NCBI GenBank assembly: GCA_041652575.1
Contig: JBAZHC010000006.1
Location: 1 to 64,000 of the forward strand
Direction of reading: 5' to 3'
Length of the DNA stretch: 64,000 nt
Source of the DNA: Phycisphaerae bacterium
GTDB taxonomy: Bacteria > Planctomycetota > Phycisphaerae > Sedimentisphaerales > UBA12454
Shown in pieces: positions 52,871 to 62,400 of the stretch. Position numbers and translations under genes: made by a program. Below the pieces are notes generated by a model. That model worked only from the letters and a program-made list of their open reading frames with translations. It did not search any database and was not told where the DNA came from. Within the stretch, counting starts at the first letter, position 1. Every line of letters starts with the position of its first letter.

Positions 52871-53104
52871 ATGGTTAAGCAAAAAGTTGAGGGAGAAAGT
52901 AAACAGGAAAAATTTAAAAGAGTTGCTTCACTACGAACACAGAGAATCTTGAATGATTTAAGATTGCTGGGTAATTGTTCAAACAGTTCGGTTTATGCTT
53001 ATACTCAAGAGGACATTTCAAAAATTTTCGGTGCAATCGATCGAGAGCTTAGACGCGTGAAGCTTTTATTTGATAAACCCAAGAATAATACTTTCAGCTT
53101 ATGA
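52871..53104 (+). CDS. Small protein of the GHKL cluster, unknown function
   Basis: 77 residues, basic and helical. The pattern RTQRILNDLRLLGNCSNSS, YAYTQEDISKIFGAIDREL, then a basic tail, resembles a small protein type that I have seen next to DNA-modification and phage-related genes, but I cannot name a family. It is the first gene of a three-gene operon (9-base gap to the next). A DNA-binding or regulatory role is only a guess. Confidence 0.75.
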   Translation: MVKQKVEGESKQEKFKRVASLRTQRILNDLRLLGNCSNSSVYAYTQEDISKIFGAIDRELRRVKLLFDKPKNNTFSL

Positions 53105-53113
53105 GGAAATCAA

Positions 53114-53764
53114 ATGACCGACAAAGAAAAAGTTGAGAAATTAAAATCTTTTGACCCTGCAAAGTATAATTCCATTGATCTTGATAGATTGGTTATTTAT
53201 ACAGTAACTAAACTCGGGGAATACAAAATTGAACTTTCTCTTGAAAATATAATCGTTGGAGCTTTCAAACTTTTCCCAAAAAAGTTTTCTTTGGCTGGAT
53301 ATCCTGAATTCCCGGATGCTACGCGCATTGAGAAGTCTTTGTGGCGATGTAAAACTAAGAAAAGTAGGAAAAAACAGTGGATAGGCGGTAAAACACCACA
53401 CGGATACTTAATTACGGATGAATCCAGAACTATTTCATCGCAAACTGAGGCTGAGTTATCTGATAGTATGCCCAAAAAACCCAAAAAAACCTCTACAAAA
53501 ACACGAAGAACGGAAAGTATTCTTAAAGAAACGACAAATTCCTCTGCTTACATAAAATATATCAACGGGAAATCCGATTCTATTACAGAGGCCGATCTTT
53601 GCTATTTACTGCAAGGCACCTTGGATTCTACACGAGAAACTTTGAGAGAAAATCTTGTTTCACTTAAGAAATTTGCAGAGGAACTTGAACGTAAAGACAT
53701 ATTTAAGGTTCTTTGTTGGTTAGAAGAACATTTTAAAGATTTTCTAAGCGATAAAATAAAATAG
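53114..53764 (+). CDS. Winged-helix-like protein of the GHKL cluster
   Basis: 216 residues in two parts. Residues 20-105 look like a winged helix: LDRLVIYTVTKLGEYKIELS, ENIIVGAFKLFPKKFSL, YPEFPDATRIEKSLW and the wing WIGGKTPHGYLITDE. A basic linker (about 115-140, many K/R/T) leads to a helical C-terminal domain (about 150-215). It may bind DNA and link it to the ATPase encoded next. Family not certain; the gene is 11 bases from the ATPase gene. Confidence 0.75.
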   Translation: MTDKEKVEKLKSFDPAKYNSIDLDRLVIYTVTKLGEYKIELSLENIIVGAFKLFPKKFSLAGYPEFPDATRIEKSLWRCKTKKSRKKQWIGGKTPHGYLITDESRTISSQTEAELSDSMPKKPKKTSTKTRRTESILKETTNSSAYIKYINGKSDSITEADLCYLLQGTLDSTRETLRENLVSLKKFAEELERKDIFKVLCWLEEHFKDFLSDKIK

Positions 53765-53775
53765 GAGAAGTTCTT

Positions 53776-55968
53776 ATGGTACGTGGAATTATCAAGGTTG
53801 ACGTTAGACATACAATGCGAAATATTAGACAAGCAATGCAAGGCAATGTTATACGTGCACTTGTTGAATTAATTACAAACTCTGATGACAGTTACATCAG
53901 ACAAGAAAGCAAAGGACGGACTGAGAATGGATCAATAGAAATTATTTACAAAAAAGATGGCTACCGAGGAATTTTTGCTGTTCGTGATCATGCAGAGGGG
54001 ATGTCAATAGATGACGTTGAAAACAACCTTACTGGATACGGATCGGCAACCAGCGGGATGCAGACTGGTAAAAAGGTTCGTGGTTATTTTGGCCAAGGCG
54101 CTAAGGATGCCCTGGTAAGTATGATAAATGGTAAAATTCTCACTTTCAAAGATAACAAATTTGCTGAATGCAAACTCTTTGAAGAAGCGGATAAGCCTTG
54201 GTATGATATTAGCGGCCCTATACCTGCTACCCAAAAACTAAGAGATACCTATGGAATTAGTGGTAATGGGACTATTGCTGTTTTTGAAGCTGAACGAAAA
54301 GTCCCTCAATTTGACACCATCCATACAGAACTAGCCAATAATAGTCTTCTACGCAAAATAATGGTTAATCCAAACAGAAAAATACTCCTTATAGACGAAC
54401 CATCAGGAAAAACTCGCCGTTTACAATATCAAATGCCAGAGGGAAGAGAAATATTGGCGGATGAATTTGTTATTGAATATGAAAATTATGAACCTTTCAC
54501 AATTAGCCTTTCTATATGGCGTGCCGAGAAAGAACTCACTCAAAGAGGTGATGATAGAGATGGAGGTCTTTTACTTTTGGACGGAGAAGACATGGTATTG
54601 GGTATTTCTCTGTTCAAATATGATAATGAGCCACTTGCGGCACGTTTTTTTGGCGAGGTCCGGACAAATGGTTTCAGAGAACTACTCAAAAAAGAAGAAC
54701 CCGTACTCAAACAAGACCGTAGCGGTATTGAGCCTCATCATCCATTTTGTGAAAAACTTATCGCAGAAATCGAAAAACGTCTCGAAAAAAGAGTAGAAGA
54801 AGAAAAATTACGCAAACAAAGAGAAGAGCAAACTAAGATTGATCCCGAAGAAAGACGCAGATATAAAAATGCCTTTAGTATTTTGAACGAAATTGCAGAA
54901 ATAGAAGCACAAGCCGCCGAAAATCTTGGACAAGAATTGACTGGAAAAATAGAAGAGCCACCCAATGGTTTTCATCTCTATCCCTCATCTGCACAGATAA
55001 CTGTCGGTAAACGTTATATTTTTGAGCTTCGTCTTAATACAATGACAATTCGTCATGGAACAATTATTAAAATTAAATGTACTAACTCGAAAATTCATAT
55101 TTTAACACCTGAGATTAAGGTGGCGCTTGAAGATGATTATGGTATTTTACGTAAGTACATTACAGTTGAAGGAACCGAGCCAAATATTGAAGGTACTCTA
55201 CAAGCAACTGCTGCGGACAAATTATCCCAGTCAAAAATTCTTGTGATTCCAGAAAAGGAAACTTTACTTGAGGAGGGTATGGGATTTCAGCCGGAATCTT
55301 TAACTTTACGCCCTAATAAACCTAGAAAAGTATGTTTACTAGTATATGTAAAAATAATAGAAGGGGGCAGTGAAATTAAAATATTCTCAGATAACAATGC
55401 TGTGCATATTTCACAAGATAAAATCGTCGTTAATGAAGCTGATGCAATAAGACATTTTGCTAAATACGACTTGGAAGTATGGGGTGATGGAGTAGGACAG
55501 AATGCTTTGATTACCGCTGAATGCGAGTCGCATATAGCTCTTTTAGAGGCACGTATTAAATCCCAAGAAGACACGACTGACAAAAAACACGGTAAGGGAA
55601 TGTTTGACGAACCTGAACAAAATTATGAACCAGATCCACTTCAGCGAACTTCTTATAGTGCCGAAACCGGCAAAGTAATTATTTACGTGAATTTTCCTTC
55701 TGTTAAACATTATCTTGGTGATAAGTGTCAGTATCTGAAAACACTGCCTGCACAAGTCTTTGTTGCCGATTTGCTTGCCGAAAGGTGTTTCTTTGAAATA
55801 GCAAAAAAGAAAATGGAATCTAGCGGTGTAGCTGTTAGGCCTGAAGCCGTTTCTGATAGAATTCAAAGAGATGCTCAAGAACTTTCACTAAAATATGGTA
55901 AAAAAGTACATGAAGCATTGGTCGACCAAAAGCTTGTTAGCGAGGCAAAAGGTATCAACCAAACATAG
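53776..55968 (+). CDS. GHKL (Hsp90/MORC-like) ATPase, possible defence effector
   Basis: 730 residues. The GHKL nucleotide fold is clear. The N-box is ELITNSDDSY (E31, N35), the G1 box RDHAEGM (D71, G75, M76; the first Gly of D-x-G-x-G is Ala73) and the G2 lid GYFGQGAKD (G103, G106, G108). The middle (about 150-330) fits a transducer-like region with KQDRSGIEPHHPF. A charged coiled coil (about 335-385) follows, then two Ig-like beta regions (about 395-600) and a helical end. MORC/MutL-like GHKL ATPases occur in restriction-type operons. AT-rich base use sets the operon apart from its neighbours, suggesting transfer. No nuclease is visible in the operon. Function inferred. Confidence 0.85.
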   Translation: MVRGIIKVDVRHTMRNIRQAMQGNVIRALVELITNSDDSYIRQESKGRTENGSIEIIYKKDGYRGIFAVRDHAEGMSIDDVENNLTGYGSATSGMQTGKKVRGYFGQGAKDALVSMINGKILTFKDNKFAECKLFEEADKPWYDISGPIPATQKLRDTYGISGNGTIAVFEAERKVPQFDTIHTELANNSLLRKIMVNPNRKILLIDEPSGKTRRLQYQMPEGREILADEFVIEYENYEPFTISLSIWRAEKELTQRGDDRDGGLLLLDGEDMVLGISLFKYDNEPLAARFFGEVRTNGFRELLKKEEPVLKQDRSGIEPHHPFCEKLIAEIEKRLEKRVEEEKLRKQREEQTKIDPEERRRYKNAFSILNEIAEIEAQAAENLGQELTGKIEEPPNGFHLYPSSAQITVGKRYIFELRLNTMTIRHGTIIKIKCTNSKIHILTPEIKVALEDDYGILRKYITVEGTEPNIEGTLQATAADKLSQSKILVIPEKETLLEEGMGFQPESLTLRPNKPRKVCLLVYVKIIEGGSEIKIFSDNNAVHISQDKIVVNEADAIRHFAKYDLEVWGDGVGQNALITAECESHIALLEARIKSQEDTTDKKHGKGMFDEPEQNYEPDPLQRTSYSAETGKVIIYVNFPSVKHYLGDKCQYLKTLPAQVFVADLLAERCFFEIAKKKMESSGVAVRPEAVSDRIQRDAQELSLKYGKKVHEALVDQKLVSEAKGINQT

Positions 55969-56438
55969 TAAAAATCCTCTGTGGCCTCTGCCTGTCCACC
56001 ATCTTGTCCATTCGTAGCCTTGGCGAAGACCCCTTTTGGGGTGTTTAGTTAAAGCAATACTTCGTGTTATCTTCGTGGTTATTCGTGGTAAAATTTTTAG
56101 TAGAACATCGTCTTAAAGCAATATCACCTCTGTCGAAGCGAAGCGGAGACCCCCGCGCTTAGTTTTCTCGCCACTGCGAAGGAAACTGCGGGGGGCGGTT
56201 ACTCAATTAAAAACTAAAAATTCTCTTCATGTTCGTTGTGTATTTGCTTTAAGGCACAGCCGTGTAGCGGCAAAAAATTTAATTACAGGCCCGGTTGAAA
56301 TTTATTTCAAAGAGGGTCTGTTTAAATTTTACAGTCCCAATTTTAGGGACTGCCTTAAAGCAATATCATCTCTGTGAGTTCTGTGAGCTCTGTGGCTAAT
56401 AATTAAATCCGCATCATCCGCGCAATCCGCGGTTAATT
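55969..56438. repeat. Nest of dispersed repeats right of the GHKL island
   Basis: No gene in this 470-base gap. Contents are CTCTGTGGC- and CTTCGTGGT-type degenerate repeats, three direct TTAAAGCAATA motifs (56049, 56113, 56354) plus one inverted copy (56241-56253), a CCCC-loop hairpin near 56030, and the 125-base TIR element listed separately. The right end runs into the photolyase stop. Confidence 0.65.
56241..56365. mobile_element. MITE-like element with 15-16-base terminal inverted repeats
   Basis: TATTTGCTTTAAGGCA (56241-56256) and TGCCTTAAAGCAATA (56351-56365) are inverted copies (13 bases perfect). Inside are the hairpins TTGAAATTTATTTCAA and AGTCCC...GGGACT. It has no open frame, so it would move only with a transposase in trans. 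Flanking target duplications are not clear. Confidence 0.45.
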
Positions 56439-57806
56439 TTATTGGTGCCTTAGTGCCTTTGTGGCTATAAGTTGAACGTATTTTTCCATATCGAATTTTC
56501 TCTCTAATCCTTTTGCGTTCATATATCTAACCTTGCCGAAAATAGGTCTCTCCGTCCAGGCCGTATCGTGCTTGCCGAAGCACCAGCAGATTCCCGCGTA
56601 ACCGTTCGGGTCCCTGCCGTCCAGTTCGTATTTATTATTCAGATAGATTGCTGTCTTAAAGGCTTCGTTTGGATTTTTGCTCCATTCGATAATTTTTTTG
56701 CCCCAGTACATTCTCATATATCCGTGCATTTTGCCGGTGATTACCATTTCCATTTGCGCAGCGTTCCAATATTTATCGTGCGTTTGCGCGTTCTCCAATT
56801 GTTTCAGTGTATAGATGTATTGTCTTTTATCGCGCCTGTGAAAATTAAGCGTTCGCATCGCCCAGCCTGCCGTCGATTTAAGTTTGTCGTAATCCGAATT
56901 GTAATAGACAAAATTATGTGCCAGTTCGCGCCTTATAATCAGTTCTTCCAGATAGTGTTTCGCCCCTGCCCCGTCGTGTTTAAGGATTTCCAGTGCGATA
57001 TACACCGGCGATATTTGTCCGAAGTGCAGGTACGGACTCATATTTGACAGGCCCTCTTTCGATGGGTCGTTACTGGTTTTGCCGTAGCCGGAAAGTTTGT
57101 CTTTTATGAATATTTTTAGAAGTCTTTTTGCTTCGCTTGTTCCGCCTTTGAAATAGTTTGTTTTGCTGACAGACTGGTCTATTCTGAGTTTTTTGATAAC
57201 AGCGTCAGGAGCGCTGATATCCATACTTTTGAATTTCAGATTTAAAGAGCTTTTTATGCACTTTGATTGCGGCACTTTTTTCAGGAATTTTTTCAATTGT
57301 TTTGTAATTCTCGGCCTGATTGTCCTTGCCGAATATTCTTCTTTTTCGCAGGCAGTTTCCGGCGGCACTATCAGGTTAGTTTCTATTTGTGTTAGTCTGC
57401 AGTCGAGTTTCCTGGCTATCGCCCACCTGCATTTTTGTTGAAATTTCAGGTATCCTGCATCGACGATTATTTCACAGGCCTTTTGTGCGAAGGTTGGAAC
57501 AATTTTTTCAAATCTTCCGCTTTGAATGACTAACCGTATATTTCGTATCTTTAGTGCCTGTTGAACTTCGACAAGTCCTTCGAGCATAAAGTGATAGCTC
57601 CTGGCATTTGCGTCAGGAAAATCAGGATTGATACAGAAAAGAACAATTAAAGGTTTTTCTGCATTGTTTGCCTGTTTTATTGCGTATTCGAGGGCATGGT
57701 TAAACTCAGTCCGTTGGGCCGTTTGCATCCAATAAACGACGAATTTGCCGCTTTTTATGGGACAGTTGTTGAGTGTTGTAATTCGTTCTTTTTCTAATGT
57801 CTTCAT
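56439..57806 (-). CDS. phr: Class II deoxyribodipyrimidine photolyase
   Basis: 455 residues. Repairs UV cyclobutane pyrimidine dimers with FAD and light. Class II signatures include FVVYWMQTAQRTEFNHALEY near the start, SNMSPYLHFGQISP, then ELAHNFVYYN and the C-terminal WNAAQMEMVITGKMHGYMRM and GICWCFGKHDTAW stretches. Its last about eight residues (TKALRHQ) are encoded by a dispersed GTGCCTTAGTGCCTTTGTGG repeat, so the native stop was probably replaced. Confidence 0.95.
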   Translation of the reverse strand: MKTLEKERITTLNNCPIKSGKFVVYWMQTAQRTEFNHALEYAIKQANNAEKPLIVLFCINPDFPDANARSYHFMLEGLVEVQQALKIRNIRLVIQSGRFEKIVPTFAQKACEIIVDAGYLKFQQKCRWAIARKLDCRLTQIETNLIVPPETACEKEEYSARTIRPRITKQLKKFLKKVPQSKCIKSSLNLKFKSMDISAPDAVIKKLRIDQSVSKTNYFKGGTSEAKRLLKIFIKDKLSGYGKTSNDPSKEGLSNMSPYLHFGQISPVYIALEILKHDGAGAKHYLEELIIRRELAHNFVYYNSDYDKLKSTAGWAMRTLNFHRRDKRQYIYTLKQLENAQTHDKYWNAAQMEMVITGKMHGYMRMYWGKKIIEWSKNPNEAFKTAIYLNNKYELDGRDPNGYAGICWCFGKHDTAWTERPIFGKVRYMNAKGLERKFDMEKYVQLIATKALRHQ

Positions 57807-58053
57807 AACTGCTCTTTATGCCATTTTAAAAGTTGAAAAATCATAATTTCAACCAGGATTTACAGATGTTCCTTGTATTTTTTCAGCCGTATTTTGTCCC
57901 CGTTTACAGGCGTTATTATTATTTTTATCGGTTTTTTTCTAAAAAAGCCCTATTTGCAATTTTATCGGTATTCTACCGCTGTACAATCCCTAAGCGTATT
58001 AAAATCCATACCGGATTTGGCTTAAAAACCCAAAAACTTCGTTGAAAAATTAT

Positions 58054-58083
58054 TTGAACAGAAATTTTTGCTTGACGTATAAT
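58054..58083 (+). promoter_or_regulatory. Promoter of candidate sRNA 1
   Basis: TTGAAC (58054-58059) and a perfect TATAAT (58078-58083) with 18 bases between them; start expected near 58090. Confidence 0.6.
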
Positions 58084-58089
58084 AGGAGG

Positions 58090-58184
58090 AAATGTTATTT
58101 TAGATAACCCACACGTACCTCCTCCTCTTTAGGAGGCGCACACGGCATGGCGGTTTCTCTCCTCGGCCGCCTGCCATTTTTTTT
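58090..58184 (+). ncRNA. Candidate small RNA 1 with CTCCTC-loop terminator hairpin
   Basis: A transcript of about 95 nt would hold a first hairpin CCTCCT...AGGAGG (near 58119-58136). The second is GGC-AT-GGCGG (58144-58153) against CCGCC-T-GCC (58167-58175), closing a loop with CTCTCCTCGG, followed by eight T. The loops expose CCTCC/CTCCTC, complementary to Shine-Dalgarno GGAGG. Expression is inferred. Confidence 0.5.
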
Positions 58185-58322
58185 GCGCTTATGTGGGCAG
58201 GTTGTTTTAGCGCCTAAATGAACGATTTTATGTTCATTCAGGTAAATGGGTTTTCGGGCTTGCGGGGCGGAAAATTTTGTCCAAAGTCAGGCAAACAATT
58301 TAGCTTGTTTTTACGTATAATA

Positions 58323-58410
58323 ACTACAAGGGAAGTATCAAAACTTCTTTGATTTTTTTCTCCAGGGCGAGCGGCTGACCTCCTCGGTCGCTTGCCCATT
58401 GTTTTTTCAG
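58323..58410 (+). ncRNA. Candidate small RNA 2, same plan as sRNA 1
   Basis: TATAAT (58316-58321) in the same ACGTATAATA context precedes it; no good -35 box. The hairpin is GGGCGAGCG (58365-58373) with CGCTTGCCC (58389-58397), one G-U pair, loop including CCTCCTCGG, then T-rich 58399-58407. The shared promoter core and loop indicate duplication of sRNA 1. Confidence 0.5.
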
Positions 58411-58503
58411 CATATCCTCCACTTCAAAAACAGCCCGAAAGTGCCTTAACGCCAACCAAATAATTCATACCAATTCAGGTCCATACGTGGTAAAATTCCG
58501 CTT

Positions 58504-59364
58504 ATGGCAAGTCATAACCTGGCAAAAATAAAAATAGACGACCTCGATATTCTCGGCTATTCGGTAGCGGGCGAAGAAACCGTTATCGGTATGCCGCAGC
58601 TCGACGTCTGCTTCGATATCGGCAAGTCGCCTGACCAGCTCATCAGTATAAATAATCTCCTTCTTACGCACGGACATATGGACCACGCGGCTGGAATAGC
58701 CTACTATCTTTCACACAGAAAATTCTGCGGACAAAAGCCGGGCACCGTACTGGCACCGGCAAATCTTATGCCCCCGCTGCAGGAAATCATCAACGCATGG
58801 GGAAAACTGGACGGCAATAAAATACCGGTAAGACTTATCCCTATGCAGGCGGACGAGGAATTCTATATCAAGCCCAATCTCCTTGTCCGGGCGTTCGCAA
58901 CCAAACACTGCAAAGGGTCGCTCGGATTTACCGTCATCGAAAAAAAGAAAAAGCTGAAAGAAGAATATCTCGGCCTGAGCGGCAGTGAAATTGTTAAACT
59001 TAAAAAGCAGGATATAACGATAGACTACCCGGTCGAACTGCCGATAGTAACATACCTGGGCGATACGCGAGCCAATAACTTCGCGAAATTAGATTACGTC
59101 GTCAAAAGTAAAATCCTGATTGCCGAGTGTACATTCGTTGATAATGAACATATCGACCGTGCCCTTGCCGGCGACCATATGCATATCGATGACCTTGCCG
59201 AAATGCTCGCCGAACTCGATAACGAATATATAGTCCTGACGCACTTAAGCCAGCGGACACATATTATGGATGCGAAAAAAATCCTGAAGGAGAAATTGTC
59301 CCCTGCCGTTTACGCAAAAACAGTTCTGCTTATGGACAAAAGAAGCAGGCTGACAAATTCTTAG
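58504..59364 (+). CDS. MBL-fold metal hydrolase (RNase Z-like)
   Basis: 286 residues. The metallo-beta-lactamase core motif is LLTHGHMDHAAG (H56, H58, D60, H61), with the distal ligands in YLGDTRAN (Asp) and LTHLSQRT (His). A basic loop (KKKKLKEEYLG, about 148-170) interrupts the fold. It resembles RNase Z-related proteins of planctomycetes and plants. Substrate unknown. The N-terminal M-A-S start has no clear ribosome binding site. It follows the candidate sRNA pair. Confidence 0.85.
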   Translation: MASHNLAKIKIDDLDILGYSVAGEETVIGMPQLDVCFDIGKSPDQLISINNLLLTHGHMDHAAGIAYYLSHRKFCGQKPGTVLAPANLMPPLQEIINAWGKLDGNKIPVRLIPMQADEEFYIKPNLLVRAFATKHCKGSLGFTVIEKKKKLKEEYLGLSGSEIVKLKKQDITIDYPVELPIVTYLGDTRANNFAKLDYVVKSKILIAECTFVDNEHIDRALAGDHMHIDDLAEMLAELDNEYIVLTHLSQRTHIMDAKKILKEKLSPAVYAKTVLLMDKRSRLTNS

Positions 59365-59417
59365 GCTCATTAACCATTAAATAACGCCGTTTTTTTATCA
59401 AAACAAGACATTTTTAC

Positions 59418-59445
59418 TTGATTTTTACAGAAAAAGTCTTATAAT
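59418..59445 (+). promoter_or_regulatory. Promoter of the beta-helix protein
   Basis: TTGATT (59418-59423) and a perfect TATAAT (59440-59445) with 16 bases between; start near 59452, 42 bases before the ATG. Confidence 0.6.
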
Positions 59446-59493
59446 ATAGGCATATTTTTCGATTAAAGCCTGATTTTTCGAAAGAGCCCTAAA

Positions 59494-62400
59494 ATGACAA
59501 AGAGAGAAAGCTGTTCTCAACGGTTGCGTTCTATGTATCAGCGTTTTTCATTTCTACTGCTGCTTTTGATTTTTTCTGTGAATGCCGTTCCGTTTATATC
59601 GGCATCTGAAAGATATGTCTATCCGCCGCCTGAGCAGCCATCTGACGGACTGAACGTAACCTTTGCCGGCGGAACTGTAATGTATCCAAACATTCAGGCC
59701 GCGATAGATGATGCCTGCGACGGCGATATTATTTATCTTGCGCCCGGCAGATATAAAGGCAAAGGCAACAGGGACCTTGATTACAAGGGAAAAGCAATTA
59801 CAGTAAGCGGCCTTGACCCAAACGACCCTGATAAGGTGGCGGCGACAATAATAGACTGCAACGGAACAGAGACAGATAAACACAGGGGTTTTTATTTTCA
59901 CACCGGCGAAGACACTAATTCCGTCCTTTGCGGAATTACAGTAACCAACGGTTTGCACGATTCGGGTTCAGCCATATATTGTGACCGGGGCAGCCCATAT
60001 ATTCATCACTGCAATATTATTTCAAATACAGCCAGATATGGCGGAGGTACCGCAATTAATGTTTATGGTTCCTCAATTTTGGAAAACAGTACTGTTACGG
60101 ATAATAATACGGCCTATGCTGTTTATTCATATACTGATTATCGAGATAACAGCAATGCAATAATGATAAAAAATTGTATTATAAAAAATAATACCGGTTC
60201 CGGTATTAACTGCGGCGGCAGTACAGAAGTCGTAAATTGCAGGATAGAAAAAAATAAAGGATCAGGTATATATATGCGATTCGGGGGACGTTACACAACA
60301 GTAAAGATTTCCAATTGCGAGGTAATGTTTAATGGCACAACAGGAAATCAAGTCAACGGTGGGATTTTTAGCGCAAGCAGTACAGGCGTTTATATCGAAA
60401 ATTCTTCAATTATAGGAAACATAGGAACCGGCATAGCACGATGTCAGGACGTTAATAATTGTTTCATAGGATATAATTCGGACAACGGCTTGTTATATTG
60501 TCAAAGAATTATAAATTCGAAAATTATTGGTAATGGCGGGGATGGAATATATTATCCAATCGGCATTAACGGTCCTTCACAGGTTTCAAACTGCGTTATC
60601 GCCAAAAATAAGAAACGAGGAATTTATTTTTATTACGGGACTCCTTATTTATCTAACTGCACAATAATCGATAATGACGGGGCAGGGGTTGAAATATATA
60701 AAGTGACGTCACTGAATATCACCAATTGTATAATCAGAGATAATTTCGGCGAACAGATTAAAGGGGCAACATCATCAACGAACATCACATATACCAATTC
60801 CTATAAATATTCCGGGGCTCCATGGCCTGAGAAAATACCTTATGATGGAACAGGCAATATTACTGCCGACCCTTATTTTGTCTCCAATGACGATTTTCAT
60901 TTGAGGTCGAATTCCAACTGCGTTGACGCGGGAACAAATGATGCCAACTTTGTTACGGAAGTCAATGATATTGAAGGAAGTCCAAGAATTATTGACGGAG
61001 ACGGAAACGGCACTGTAACGGCGGATATAGGCGCTTATGAATATAATGCAAATCAGCCTGTTATATCCGCATGGGCGGACAGGATAGTATGTCTTAAAAA
61101 CGCAGGCAATCAGACAGAAGGAAAGATATATATAAAAAATGCAGGGACCGGTACGCTCGATTATGAAATTGTTTCAGATAACAACTGGCTGACTATTATT
61201 ACTCCGCAGGGTACGTCTGCCGGTGAGATTCAGGAAGTGAATGTTTCGATTGATGCCAACAATCTGGATTTGGGCGATTATATTTGCACAGTAAAAATAT
61301 ATGACTCCAATGCAGCGAATAACCCGACAGACTTGTGGTTTTGTGTGCATATAGGAAGCCTGTGGACTGTCCCGACCGATTGTAATACTATTCAGACAGC
61401 AATAAACGCGGCAAGCAGTTGCGATTATATCTGCGTTATGGATGGCAATTACACCGGGCCGGGAAACAGAGATATTGATTTTCTTGGAAAAAATATCGTT
61501 CTTTACAGCGAAAACGGCCCGGAAAATTGTATTATAAACTGTGAAAATGTTGCGGATGGTTTTAAAATCATTTCGCACGAAACAGAAGCCGTTCTCGATG
61601 GCTTTTCCATTATTAATGCATTTGATAAAGCTGTTAGTTTAGATTCTTCCAGCCCGCTGATTACAAACTGTATTATCTCTAACAGCAAATATGGTGTTTA
61701 TATGCGGTATTATGGCAGCCCCACAATCACAAACTCAAGATTTAATTGTGCTTATGCTGGAATATACGGCAGTTACAGATACTTCACTATTAAAAACTGT
61801 GAATTTTCAGAATGCGGGATTTTAGTATGTACTGGCGAAAAACTCCTCGTTAAAAATTGCAATATTACTTCAACTCGTTTTCCCTCCGATTCAGGAATCC
61901 ACTGTGGAAATACCGAAGAAGTAATCATTGATAGGTGCTCTATCTATGGCTGTGAAGAAAGCGGAATTATACTCACTGCTGTGGGGGAATTCCAGATAAG
62001 CCATTCAGATATACGAAACAATGCATTTTATTTTATGTCTCGGCATGCAGGAATTGACCTTGGATATATCGGGCATGGATTAATATCAAATTGCATCATA
62101 ACCAATAACATGTCTAATTCGGAATTCCACTATGGTTCTCCATGTGGTGGAATAGTTATATACTATGATGCTAATATTCTTGTGCAAAACTGTTTATTGG
62201 CAGCAAACACTTATGCTTGTTTTGCCGGTTACCGGTGTAAGGTGCAATTTGAAAATTGCACCTTTAACAATAATCGGGATTGTCTTCTCTGGTGCAATGA
62301 CGGTCCTGATGTTAGTTTTAAAAATTGCATCTTATGGGAAGATGGAGATTTGATTCATCAGGAAGGAACTCCGGACGCGATAATAGATATTTCTTACAGT

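Larger units (their letters stand above)
57807..58503. other. Intergenic region carrying a tandem pair of candidate small RNAs
   Basis: No protein gene is convincing here. The right half carries two promoter-like ACGTATAATA motifs (58075-58084, 58313-58322), each followed by a strong hairpin with T-run, plus an inverted repeat ATGAAC...GTTCAT in between. The left half (57807-58050) is featureless. Confidence 0.6.

Noticed and set aside
56041..56130. Repeated TTAAAGCAATA considered as a CRISPR-like array
   Set aside because: Spacing is irregular, repeats are short, and no cas genes are present.
58084..58103. AGGAGG followed by ATG TTA TTT TAG, a three-codon leader peptide
   Set aside because: Too short to support, and the downstream gene is about 400 bases away behind two terminator-like hairpins.
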